In this document: positions 1 to 11,721 of the stretch, one piece after another | How positions within the stretch are numbered: position 1 is the stretch's first letter | How the letters are laid out: every line of letters starts with the position of its first letter | DNA from: Aegilops tauschii subsp. strangulata | Taxonomy: Eukaryota; Streptophyta; Magnoliopsida; Poales; Poaceae | DNA length: 64,000 nt | Reading direction: 5' to 3' | Assembly (NCBI RefSeq): GCF_002575655.3 | Contig: NC_053040.3 | Location: forward strand, 361,334,267 to 361,398,266 | The notes under the pieces: generated by a model | Told to the model about the DNA's origin: nothing | Database searches by the model: none | What the model saw: only the letters and a program-made list of their open reading frames with translations | Made by a program: the position numbers and the translations under genes

Positions 1-754
1 GGAATTTTGGATCGCCGAGTGACCGACTTTGTGAAGGTTTGGAAGTCACCTGAAGACTTACCACGAATGATTGGGCGAGGTCTGTGTGACCTTAGCTCAA
101 GGAGAATACAGTGAGGACTGTGTGTCCGGGACTGGGTGTCCTCAGGTTTAAATACCTAGCCACTCCAACCAGATGTACAACTGAGACAGCAGTTGGAACT
201 AGTCTACCAAATCATTGTCTTCACCAAGCTTACTGGTTCTATTTCCTCAACTCTTTCATTTCCTCATAACTGTGTTGTGTGCTTGTTCATATCTGTTTGA
301 AGACTTTAACTGAAGACTTTCTCAATTTTCTCAGTTCAATTTCTTCAGTCTGTTTGTCTTCATCCTGTATTATCCTGTGTTTACGCTTTCTGTACTCTGT
401 ACTTGTCTTCATTTCATCATGATGACCATGCTTGTGTTCTGCTATGTTTACTTTTGAGTACTTATTCCGCTGCAAGTAGTTCTTCGCTAAGGAATTTCCT
501 CACTCGCAAATTCCTCAGTGAAGAATTCATAAAAATCACCTATTCACCCCCCCTCTAGTCGATATAACGCACTTTCATGCTTGTCTTCATTTCATCATGA
601 TGACCATGCCTATGTTTTGTTATGTTTACATCTGAGTACTTATTCCGCTGCAAGTAGTTCTTCGCTTAGGAATTTCCTCACCCTGAAATTCCGTAGTGAA
701 GAATTCATAAAAATCGCCTATTCACCCCCCTCTAGTCGATATAACGCACTTTCA
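1..754 (+). repeat. 5' LTR, right-hand part
   Basis: The sequence matches 19291-19873 of the 3' LTR with scattered substitutions, so the window opens about 0.9 kb inside a ~1.5-kb LTR. The end motif CGCACTTTCA occurs twice, at 568-577 and 745-754, because the last ~178 bases are tandemly duplicated. No primer binding site (TGGTATCAGAGC type expected for Copia) follows either end. Confidence 0.85.
402..754 (+). repeat. tandem duplication of LTR 3' end (2 x ~178 bp)
   Basis: Units 402-579 and 580-754 share the same order of motifs, from CTTGTCTTCATTTCATCATG to CGCACTTTCA. The second unit is closer to the 3' LTR (for example GCCTATGTT and AAAATCGCC) than the first (GCTTGTGTT and AAAATCACC). The distal copy is therefore likely the original LTR end. 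Confidence 0.85.
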
Positions 755-1947
755 CTACTCAGGAAGAATTTGTTCCTCCATGTTTGAAGTGCATTGAGCG
801 TGAATCTGCTAATTCTTCACCTGAATGTTCAAATGCTTCTAATGTTACAAATTCTTCAACTGTCTCTGCTATCCCTAATTCCTCACCTGAGGACATTTCT
901 AGTATCACTGATGATGCAGGGCTAAAGGAATTGTACATGACAGGAATGTACAAAAGCCTCAAAGGGCATCAAACTCTTTGTGATGTGCTTAAAAAGCAGA
1001 TCCTCAACAGGAACCCTAGGAAAGAGGTTATTGCCTTTGAGAGGAAACTCAATGCTGATGGTACATATTGGAAGCCTGAGCAGCACCCCAAAACCTCATG
1101 GGTTGCTGCAAAGGGACCTCCAGTAGATCCATCTACTTTATCTGGCTTTACATGTGAATCTCCTCATTCTTCTGATGAGTCATTTGACTCCAACTATAAA
1201 GTGTTCAAAAATCAGAATGGTGAAGTATTTGCTAGATATGTTGGCACTAACTTCAGGAACGGTTCCCCTATGAAGAAAATCTAGGTTCCCAAAAGGTGCC
1301 CTGAAAATCTGCAGGTGAATGTCATCATGACACCACTAGTGAAGAATAGGAACCCCAGATCAAATTCTTCATATGGACCAAATTCTTCATATGGATGAAA
1401 GTCCTCATACAGACCAAATTCCTCACGTGGATCAAATTTCTCAAAAGGATCAAAGTCCTCATATAATCATCATCATGCTAACACCTCTACTTCGCAGGGA
1501 AGGGCTAAGGGCTATGAATATGAGCATTACTCTTCTAACCATTATGTTCATAAGTCCTCGAAGAATTTGTCTGCTTATTCGTATGCTTACCCTAACTCCT
1601 CTTATGTGAAACGAAATGGACTGGCTTCTATGCCACCTTTCTCATATGGAGCTCGCAGAGTGATGAACTCTTTGCCACCCCTTCAGATGTGGGTGGTGAA
1701 GAAAAAGAACTAATTTGTTCTGCAGGGTCAGGTCTCCAGACGTGCTCAAACGTCCGAAGAATTTGCTGGAGACCTGTAATTGCCTGAAAGGACGCAGGCT
1801 AATCATGAACAAATGAACTTTCATTTCTCACGTCCTCATACTGCTTTATCTGTTCTATTGCTTGATGAAATTGATCTGATGAATTTGATGTTATATTCTT
1901 CACTGATGAAGTATATGAGTTCATAAGCTGCACTAATTCATCTGCAT
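755..1947 (+). pseudogene. gag remnant and gag-pol linker of the Copia element
   Basis: An open stretch at 784-1284 carries a hydrophilic Ser/Asn-rich segment and the block GTYWKPEQHPKTSWVAAKGP, which I associate with the C-terminal part of SIRE-type Gag. The N-terminal capsid region and any CCHC knuckle are missing, because coding sequence starts almost immediately after the LTR. A TAG at 1282-1284 interrupts KKI-VPK, where a Trp is usual. After it the same frame gives a low-complexity linker rich in Ser, Tyr, Asn and Gly (about 1375-1450), then stops and frame changes up to the protease. It resembles a decayed structural-protein gene and cannot make a working Gag. Confidence is limited by how poorly this Gag region is conserved. 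Confidence 0.65.
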
Positions 1948-4900
1948 GATGATCAATCCAAAGCCAATGAGTGGGTCCTCGACAGTGGATGTACAAATCA
2001 CATGACTGGTGACAAGAATCTATTGATGGACGTTCCCTTATCTCCATCGCATCTGATGCATATCATCTTTGCTGACAAAGGCAAAAGTCAGGTATTGGGT
2101 CTAGGTAAGGTTGCGATCTCAAAGGATCGACACATGGGCAAAGTCATGCTTGTTGAGTCCTTGGGATACAACCTCATGTCTGTCTCAATGCTTTGTGATC
2201 TTGATATGGTTGTTGTCTTTGGCAAGTATCATTGTGTTGTGATCATGGAAGCTGAAAATTCCAAAGTCTTCGAAGGCTTTAGGAGAGGAGACTTGTATAT
2301 TGTTGATTTCTCTACAAGACCACAACCAGCCGTATGCCTACTTGCAAAAGCTTCAGAATGCTGGCTATGGCATCGACGACTTGGTCATGCAAGCATGAGG
2401 AATCTGCACACACTAGCGAAGAAGAAGCATGTCATTGGCATTGAGAATGTCAAATTCCTCAAGGATCACTTGTGTGGAGCCTGTGAAGCTGGAAAGATGA
2501 CCAAGGCCAAACATCCAGCGAAGACAATCATGACTAGCACTCGACCATCTGAATTGCTTCATATGGATCTCTTTGGTCCTAACCATTATTCTGCAGTTAC
2601 AAATGATGCATCTCAATATGGCTTTGTTATTGTTGATGATTACTCTCGTTACACATGGGTGCATATTGTCACTTACAAACATGAAGTGCAGGAAGTCTTC
2701 AAACGATTTTCCTCGAGGGCTTCAACCAACTTTGGTGTGAAGATCAAGCACATCAAGAGTGACAATGGAACTGAGTTCAAGAACTCTGGTCTTGATGACT
2801 ATCTTGATGAACTTGGTATTACTCATGAGTTATCTGCTCCTTATACTCCTCAGCAGAATGGCATCGTGGAGCGCAAGAACAGGACTCTTGTTGAGATGGC
2901 TCGCACTATGCTTGATGAATACAAGACGCCTCATCATTTCTGGATTGAGGCAATTCACACTGCGTGCCACATTATCAACAGGGTATATCTTCACAAATTC
3001 TTCAAGAAGACTGCTTATGAACTCCTCACTGATAAGAAACCCAATGTGAGTTATTTCAAAGTTTTCGGTGCTAAATGCTGGATTAGAGATCCTCATCACA
3101 ACTCTAAATTTGCACATGAGGGTTTTATGCTTGGTTACGGAAAGGACTCGCACACCTATAGAGTCTTCAACAACGTTCACCACAAAGTTGTTGAAACTGT
3201 CGATGTGTGGTTCGATGAAACTAATGGATCACAAAGAGAGCACCTACCTTCTGTGATAAATGAACCAGCACCTGAGGAAACTATCAGGTTCAAGGCTACT
3301 GAGGATGTCATTCCTACCGAAGAATCAGCTGAAGAATTCATTCCAGAACGTGAAGAACATCGAGCTGATGCACCTGAATAAAATGGTGCTGAAGAAAATA
3401 GTGCTAAAAAAAATACTGATCAAATTCCTCGACGACAACCAGCTCATTCTCGCATTGCAAATGAAGTGCAGATTGGGAGAATCATCGATGACATTGAAGC
3501 ACCAGGTCCTCTCACACGCTCAAAAGCTTCACATTTGTCTAACTTTTGTGGGCACTTTGCTTTCGTCTCTATCACAGAGCCCACTAAGGTAGATGAAGCA
3601 TTTCTGGAGCTTGAGTGGATTCAAGCTATGCAAGAAGAATTACATCAGTTCGAGCTCAAAAACGTCTGGGAACTGGTCAAATGTCCAGATCCTCGCAAGC
3701 ACAATATAATTGGCACAAAGTGGATCTACCGCAACAAGCAAGATGAAAATGGCCTTGTGGTGAGGAATAAGGCACGGCTTGTAGCTCAAGGCTACACACA
3801 GGTTGAAGGAATTGATTTCGATGAAACTTTTGCACATGTTGCTACACTTGAGGCTATTCGCATATTACTTGCTTATGCTAACCATCATGATATCACTTTA
3901 TATCAAATGGATGTGAAAAGTGCATTCCTCAATGGTAAGCTTGAGGAAGAAGTATATGTTGCTCAACCCCTAGGTTTTGAAGATCCAAAGCATCCTGACA
4001 AAGTCTTCAGACTCAATAAGGCCCTCTATGGCCTCAAGTAGGCCCCTCGGGCGTGGTATGATACTTTGAAGGAATTCCTCATGAAGAAAGGCTTCAAACC
4101 CGGTTCACTTGACCCAACTCTTTTCACTAAATCCTATGATGGTGAATTGTTTGTGTGCCAAATATATGTTGATGGTATTATTTTTGGCTGTACTGACCAA
4201 TGTTATAGTGATGAATTTGCCTATATGATGAGTGAAGAATATCAAATGTCTATGATGGGAGAGTTGAAATTCTTCTTAGGTCTTCAAATTCGTCAATCGT
4301 GCAATGGCATATTCATATCTCGGGAGAAATACCTCACGGAAGCATTGAGGAAATTCGGCATGCAAGATTGCAAAGGCGTCAAGATTCCTATGCCCACAAA
4401 TGGCCATCTATGCACTGATGAAAATGGTATTGACTTCGATCAAAAGGTATACCGCTCCATGATTGGTTCCTTATTGTACTTTTGTGCATCTAGGCTAGAT
4501 ATTATGCTTAGTGTTTGCATGTGTGCCCGATTTCAAGCTACACCGAAGGAGTTACACCATAAGGCTGTGAAGCATATTCTTCAATATCTAGCTCACACAC
4601 CAACACTTGGATTATGGTACCCCAAGGGCTCGGCTTTTGATCTCATTGGATATTCTGACTCTGACTATGCTGGTGATCGTGTGGACCGCAAGTCAACATC
4701 AGGCACATGCCATTTCCTCGGACAATATTTGGTCTGTTGGTCCTCGAAGAAACAGAACTGCGTATCACTGTCTACTACTGAAGCTGAGTACATTGCTGCT
4801 GGTTCTTGCTGTGCTCAATTGCTATGGATGAAGCAAACTCTCAACGACTACGGCGTCAATGTGAAGAATGTGCCTCTCTACTGTGACAATGAGAGTGCCA

Positions 4901-5136
4901 TCAAGATTGCTCACAACCCAGTTCAGCACTCGAAGACCAGGCACATTCAGATTCGTCATCATTTTCTTCGTGATCATGTGTTGAAGGGCGACATTTCTAT
5001 TGAGCATGTGAAGACTGAAGAACAGCTGGCCGATATCTTCACAAAGCCCTTGGATGAGAAGGGATTTAGCAAGTTGCGGTGTGAGCTAAATATCTTAGAA
5101 TCTTCGAATGTTCTTCGAAAAGGACACTCATCCTAA
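1948..5136 (+). pseudogene. Copia pol (protease, integrase, reverse transcriptase, RNase H), decayed
   Basis: One frame runs through the whole pol with two nonsense codons, TAA at 3379 and TAG at 4039. Order of domains: aspartic protease with DSGCTNHMTG at about 1981; GAG-pre-integrase with LWHRRLGHAS at about 2365; integrase with DLFGPNHY, DDYSRYTW and SDNGTEF and the end GIVERKNRTL (2565-2890); reverse transcriptase with [11 protein letters not shown] and [12 protein letters not shown] (3640-4330); RNase H with STTEAEYIA and LYCDNESAI, closing with QLADIFTKPL. The order PR-IN-RT-RH is diagnostic of Ty1/Copia. The stop at 4039 falls in KALYGLK-APRAWY, where Gln is usual. The RT box reads YVDGIIFG instead of YVDDIIFG, losing a catalytic Asp. 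The element cannot encode active polymerase. The 3' end of the frame at 5136 looks natural. Confidence 0.93.
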
Positions 5137-5431
5137 CACTTATGCAAAATTGATGACTTGGATGTGCAACACATGAAGAAACGTTTTTCTTCAATCAATG
5201 AAGACTAACACTCAAAGTGTGAAGAAATTAACGAAGAATTTGATTCTCAGAGCCCTACGACAATTGTACGTGGTGTCTGAAATCATCATTCTTATACGGT
5301 GGGTCACGCCACCACCAAAAGTTGGAAATCTTCAATTTGAGTTTTTCCTTAGTTTTTGAAATTCCTCAGTTGTTCATTTTCTTCAACTTTGCATTGTCTC
5401 CACTATTTCCGACGTTTTTTTCTTCATTTGC

Positions 5432-5489
<58 letters not shown>

Positions 5490-5840
5490 TTTATGTCCTC
5501 TACAGCATTCACTTATTGCTATTTCTTCAAGTTGTTCTTTCTGCTAAGTGAATGTGATCGGGCCCTTCCCCCTCTATGCTAAACTCAACCCAATCTATTC
5601 ACAAATTCTTCATGTGCGTTCTATTCGAAACTCGTTCAAAATCTTCACTATGTCCTTGTGAGCTGAAGAATTTGCGAACGGAACTTTGAACTTATCTTAT
5701 CTAAATTTTCGGCTTCGCCGCTCAAACCGTTCCACATCCCACGATAATACTTATCTATTCACCCACGATCTCACACGATCGCCTCTCAGTACGTGGGTGA
5801 CACATGTCAAGCGAATGAGAAGGGTCAGGGGCACGTTCGT
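5137..5840 (+). other. post-pol spacer
   Basis: No coding sequence is recognisable between pol and the internal promoter. The stretch is rich in TTCTTCA/ATTCCTCA motifs, as is the rest of this element, and holds the TA microsatellite at 5435-5486. Confidence 0.6.
5435..5486. repeat. (TA)n microsatellite
   Basis: About 26 uninterrupted AT dinucleotides. It is a likely length-polymorphic marker and a site of possible assembly length error. Confidence 0.97.
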
Positions 5841-5885
5841 CCAATTTCTTCGGGCAAACAGTTTTTCACCGTGGCTATATATACC
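5841..5885 (+). promoter_or_regulatory. internal TATA promoter for the post-pol gene
   Basis: CCAAT at 5841 lies about 35 bases upstream of the TATA box CTATATATAC (5875-5884). A pyrimidine-rich leader follows (CTCCCCTTCCTCACTTCAC) and then a GC-rich stretch, the usual look of a plant core promoter and 5'UTR. It sits inside the retrotransposon, 740 bases after pol and 600 bases before the ATG of the next frame, so transcription need not start in the LTR. It is inferred from motif and spacing only. Confidence 0.6.
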
Positions 5886-6150
5886 CCTCCCCTTCCTCAC
5901 TTCACTTTTACCCTGCTCTATCTCTTTCCCGCTCGAGCTTCTCCAACCCTGGCGCTGCGGCTACTTCATCGTCGCCAGTGAGGAAGAGCTTCACTGCCTC
6001 GACCTCGTCGCCATCGTACTCGCGCCGGCCGCGGATTTCTTCACTCCGCCGCCGCCGTAGCTATATTCCTCTGCCAAGTTAGGGCGTGGAAGATCTGAAC
6101 TGACGAACTTCACATCTACACTTCCCAGTCCGTCGTGTTCTTCGTCCAGG

Positions 6151-6475
6151 GTAATTAAAAGTTACTTTTACTGCCCTCTTTGATTCATTTGTTTTTTTCA
6201 AAATCTTCAAAAGGTGTTTATTCTTCAAATCTTCACACACTAAACACCTCACATGTCATCTGTTCTTGATTCGTTTCTCTAAGCTACATTTTTCTTCAAG
6301 ATTCCTCAATTGTGTGGATGTTCAATCTATACAACTCTGGAACCTAAGACCATGAACGCTTAGTGAAATTCTTCAAGAATCATCTGGTCAAATTCCTCAA
6401 ACTTGTTCTTTTTGAAAAACTTCTGAGAACGCATATGACCTCTCCAAATTCCTCACAACTATACTCTGTTCACAG
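6151..6475 (+). other. predicted 5'UTR intron of the post-pol gene
   Basis: The donor is TCCAGG|GTAATT at 6151 and the acceptor is CTGTTCACAG ending at 6475, six bases before the ATG at 6482. The interior is T-rich as plant introns are (TTTGTTTTTTTCAAAATC). Leader, intron and ATG make a coherent gene start. Confidence 0.6.
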
Positions 6476-9288
6476 GTACACATGTCCGCTGCTGAATCAC
6501 TAGGTTCTCATCAACTTAACTCATTTGCAGCGTTCCTCGAAGAAAAGTTGCACACCTCTTCAGAGAATTCTATTGTTCAAATTCCTCAGCTGAAGAAAAT
6601 GGTTGATGGAAAGAAGCCACAAAAGGGAAGAAAGAGGCCTGAAATCAATACTGCTTTCGAGATCCCTGATGACATATACAAAGATTATTGCACTCCAGAT
6701 GAGACCAAGTTTGGCAAAGAGGACAAAAATCAGCGCAAGGTGCGCATTCAAAGAATAGAGAGGAGATGGGCAAGGGAATGGAGGGAGTACAGATATATGA
6801 CTCCCAAGTATATGAAGAAATTCGCTCTAAATCCTCCGTGCCCAAGACCTCCGTTGGCACCTGGCCAAGAAGCTGATCCTACCAACCTCAAGCGTGGTGA
6901 GGATTATCCTGATGAATGGGCAAAGCGCCAGGCCAAGCTAGCCAAAATGGCTAAGGAAGCAGTGAGGATATTTAATGAAGACTCTGCTGCTTCTGCTACC
7001 ACTGCTGAGGCCTCTGCAAGTAATCCAAAGAAGGCCATGTCAAAGAAGCCTGCTCATAAGCCAAGTGCTTCATCTTCAATGCCCTCACGGCCAAGTTTCT
7101 CAGCAATGCCCTCACGGCCAAATTCTTCAAAGCCCTCACGGCCAACTCCTCAAGCTGCTCCAGCTCCTCCAAAGTCCTCAGCTCCTCCGCCAAAGTCCTC
7201 AGCTGCACCAAATTCATCAACTGGCCCCTCTCTGCTGAAGAAAAAGGCCACTGCTGGACAAGGCTCTCGACCAAGTCCTCACAAGAAGTAGGTCGCCTTC
7301 CAAGTGTCGTCTGATGAAGACGAAGCTGATGATGAGGAACTTGCCGAAATCATCAGAGACACGCAGCTCAGGGCCGCTAGAGCCAAGGGCACAAATGTGC
7401 CTCTACTGTTGGATCCAAAGTTGATCCTTGATTACATTGATCTCTGGCACAAGGACCCAAACACTCCTATGCCTGATTTCAAGCTGACTCCTGGCCAAAG
7501 TCATATGTTGACTGCCTTCATTCAAGAAGAGAAATGGAAATTTGAAAAGGCCAGGCAGATCAAGAAAGCGCAGTACAAGAAGGAGCATTTCCTGAAGAAA
7601 CACGTTGTCTCTATGACAACGAAAGAACCTGTCAATATTCAATCTGAGATCAAAAAACTAAGTGATGAATATGACATATACCGTGCTGACTGGCTTGGAG
7701 CCAAAGTCAGGTTTGTGAATTTGACTGAAAAGTTCACTTCCAATGTTGCAGCCCCAACGCAACAAGAAAATCCTCAGGCTGAGGCATTTGCTTAGCCGAC
7801 TGAAGAAAATGCCAGCACCGCTGACGACATTCAGGCTGCTGAAGAAACTCAGAGTACCCGGGCTGATGACTGCATTCCAGCCGCTGAAGGAATTGCTAGG
7901 GCAACCACTAGTGTTGTGCCTGAAGAAAATGTCAGGACAGCTGAAGCTTCAACGGCTGTGCCTGAAGAAAATGAAGAAGTCAGGGCAACTGCATCAGTTG
8001 CGCCTGAAGAAATTCAACCAATTTCCTCTGCTCCTCCTGCACCTACCCCAACTCCAATCCTTCCATCTGCATCAGATGTGAAGAAGACCAAGGCTGCAGA
8101 GCGTGCAGTGGTGAAAAAAAGGAAGGCATCAACTTCATCAGATTCTTCAGCTCCGAAGAAGATGAAGCCACTGACTAGTTCATTTGACAACCCAATTGAT
8201 GCTATTCCTGTCTCATCCATGCCATCAAAGGACCTTGTTCCTTTTGATGAAGAATATGTGACATCAAGTGAATCAGATGATGACATTCCTTCTGCTGCTT
8301 CGTCAGAGCAGTTGGATGAAGAAATTGAAGTGGATGCAATCTCTTCAACCCCAATAGTCTCATCGCCCATGCCTCAGTTCACTGCTGAAGAGGCCGGCGT
8401 TGAAGAAATGAGCGAAGAAGAGGAAGATGTGGACATTGGCAGCACTACTCCAGTGATGAATGATGACTTTTGGGAAAGTCAGCACCCCAATTCTCCTCTT
8501 TTCACACCTCTGCAACAAATTCCTCAGTCCCCTGTCACTACTGAAGTACAAATGGGATCTGAAGAACCACGTGCAACCCCGTCTGTCCATGAAGAAATTC
8601 CAGCCACTAGTGCTGATGAAAATGTAAATGAAGAATTGAAGACCCGGGCTGTCACTGAAGAAGAACCTGAAATTCCTTAGCCTGTGGATCCTAAGATTGC
8701 GATTCCTGAGGTGGTGATGCAATTGACTGATACTCCTCAGCCCAAGCCAAAGGATCCCTTCTCGAAGAAGCAGTAGTTCAAGGCTGATGACTTCTTCGGC
8801 GAGCATGTGTTCTTCACTGATTATAATCCTTATGATTCTGCTCGTCTTAGAAGGAAGTGCTTCTGGACTGCTAGCCATGCCAATTTCTATTCTTCACTGC
8901 TCTTCAACAAGGATAAAGTCTTCGACCACGAGCATATTCCTCACATGGACATGGAATCACTACCATGCTTCTCACCTGTCCTCAGTGTGCTTCATGACGC
9001 AGGCCTCCTCAACTTTTGCTCTCACATTGTTTATTGGAATGAAGAACTTATTCTTCAATTCTACGGAATGCTGCAAATCACAGGAGATGCTGATGATGTG
9101 AACTCTTGGGTATTGGACTGGATGACCGACAACACTCATTATAAAGCACCGGCCTCTGAATTACTTCACGCCCTGCCAATCAGTCCTCCCCTTGAAGGTG
9201 CTCGTTGCCTGTACCAAGAGCCTGAGCTCACTGCTCATTACATGCAAGTGCTTATGAAGCCTCTGAAGCCCGGTCAAGCCCGAAGGAC

Positions 9289-9708
9289 TGATGGTGTCCT
9301 GGACCAGGGGGGACTCACCACGTCGTCTCCCGATCAGTTAGATTGGGCCGAGGACCCCCATGGCCGTATACTCATGGGCTAGTTCGGGCAGCCCCTGCTG
9401 CATACAAGGAAGACTCCACAAGACTTGGCGCCCAAGGCGAGGACTCTCCTAAACCCTAGGCCTCCGGTGTGTTATATAAACCAAGGCCAGGCTAGTCAAT
9501 AGACAATCTAATATTCATTACTAGTATCTCGTGGTAGATACATGTACTCTGTACTACACCCATATGAGTACAATCAAAAGCATCATGTAGGGTATTATCT
9601 CTTCGAGAGAGCTCAAAGCTGGGTAAAATCCCGTGTCCATGTTACCGTCGCTCCAAGACGCCTAGCTTAGGACCCCTACTCCGAGATATGCCGGATATTG
9701 AACCGACA
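9289..9708 (+). repeat. 5' LTR of nested element
   Basis: It begins TGATGGTGTCC and ends GAACCGACA. TATA-like GTTATATAAACC lies near 9470. TTGGTGCTTTCATTGAGAGC follows directly at 9709 and occupies the primer-binding position, but it is not the initiator-Met type. Confidence 0.92.
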
Positions 9709-10479
9709 TTGGTGCTTTCATTGAGAGCCTGCTGGGTGTTCGTCGCGGATCGATGGGATAATCAGGTGATATTCTTCTGATTAGATCGTCCTGTAATGAA
9801 TAATCTATTTCGAGGCCTGTTGCTGGTCTCCACTAATTATTCGCAGATCAGAAGTATAGGCGGCCGTGTCCATGAGCGACAGGCGCCACCGTTCCCTGAT
9901 GGTCTGGTCATGGACGTGTTGTGGCCGACTGGCCGCAAAGCATACAAGAGCACCAGCCAAATACTAGTCCAACTAGTGGTCAAATTGGAGATGATCGGCC
10001 GCCACTATTTTTTCCTCCACCGGCCAAAGTCCCAAGCCAAGTCCCCTGGCTGATTTCCTCCTGCTAGTAGTGTTCCCATAGAAAGATAATCTACTACACG
10101 TGAAGCATCAGGGAAGTTGTTCAATTTGTTAATTGATATTATTAGTATAAGTGCAACACGATCTTCGAGATCTAATCAATGCGTAGTATGCCTTAGCTTT
10201 GCTTTTCTAATTCACGTGAAGGCCAGATTTAATGCTTGATTTTTTGTTGATTCTTCGTCAATTGCCACTGCAATTTCTCCCGGAGGATGGTCTGGTTTAG
10301 TACTAGGTCACCTGGGGTCTTGAAGAATTTCCTCTTCGGTCTGCTACGTGCAAAATAATTCTAGGTTTCGTCTTTCCTAACTATTCGGTTAGCACATAAA
10401 GTTATTACGCATGGAATTTTTTTTCTCTGTTGGCGTGTACTGCATTATTTTGGCAGAGAAATTCTACCGACGTTTGTAC

Positions 10480-11440
10480 CTGGCGTTAGTCCGGCCAGCC
10501 TCTCCCTGTCACCTGGGTAGGCCGACCTTCGCCGACATCGTCGTACCACGACGCCATCGCGCCATGGAGCTAGTCGCAGCGCTCATGCCATATTTACCAA
10601 ACCTTTTTCGCATAAATTAATTATGCACATTTTTTTAACTATTATTATTTCTTGGTTGCACTACTTTGTGCGTGTAGGCAATCTATTTAGGTTGGGCCGC
10701 GCTAACACCTCGGCAAGGCGATATCGTCGTCCCGCCGACGTTGACCAAGTCATCACATCGCGTCAACGCGTGTCCCTGTGTCAACTTTTCCACATTGCGG
10801 CTCCGCCGGGCTGATCTTGTCGCCCAGGCCATATTTATTCAAAAAAATTCACTTATGTCAATTAAATAGAAGATTTTCTATTTTTTGACTGCACTATTTT
10901 ATGTGCGCTGGTAATCACCTTTGACTACGTCACGCGGTCAACTCTATGGGGCCAACAACGTCGTCCTTCCTACGTTGATCAAGTTGGGGAGTCGCCTCGG
11001 CGCACATCCCTTTGTCAGCATTACCACGCGACCACTTCACCGAGCCGACCTCGACGCTCAGGCCATATCTCTTTCATTATTTACTTCACTTATATTAATT
11101 AAGTAGAAGAATTTTTTTAATATACATTATTATCTGTCATTACTTTTGGTTTGCACTATTTTATCTGTGCAGTCAATCGACTTAGACTGAGCCGCGCTGT
11201 CGCCTCCGTCGACCAAATTGTGTTGTCGCCTTGGCGCGCTGCCTTATGTTGGAAACCCCGCGTCGTCGCTTCGTCAACCTACTCAGCCGGAGACTCCGGT
11301 GTCACCCGCTGACCTGCTCCATCACTGCGGCTGGACTGGGGGCTTCACCTTTTCGGAGTGCCGAACTCTCTGGTCGGCCACCTCGGGACCAGCATGGGGG
11401 CTGGAACCTTGTCCCGCATCAAGCTCGGACCGCGTCATCA
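10480..11440 (+). repeat. ~240-bp tandem modules in the nested element
   Basis: Three to four diverged units each run from a GC-rich block (GCCGACCTTCGCCGAC type, with CGTTGACCAAGT) into an AT-rich block with GGCCATAT, TTCACTTAT, TAATTAA and TAGAAGA, then TTGCACTATTTTAT. AT blocks fall near 10600, 10840 and 11080. No coding potential is convincing. Confidence 0.6.
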
Positions 11441-11721
11441 ATACCGAACACATTAACTAGCTAAGTCACTTTCATGCTCAAAAACTTTCAGTTTTAAATT
11501 TTGTTCGGTCCGACCAAGCATTATACTTTTTTGGCAACAAGTTGTTTGTGAAAAAATTCATTGTCATAACTTTGTTTGTGACACGCAAATTCAAATACCC
11601 CGTTTACTTGGGGGCTTCCTTTATGAAGCCTTTCCTCTCGCATATGATTATACTTGTATGGCTTCGTTCCTTGTTCGTGTATTACGCCACAATATGCACC
11701 ATATTGATTTAAGTGTTCCGC

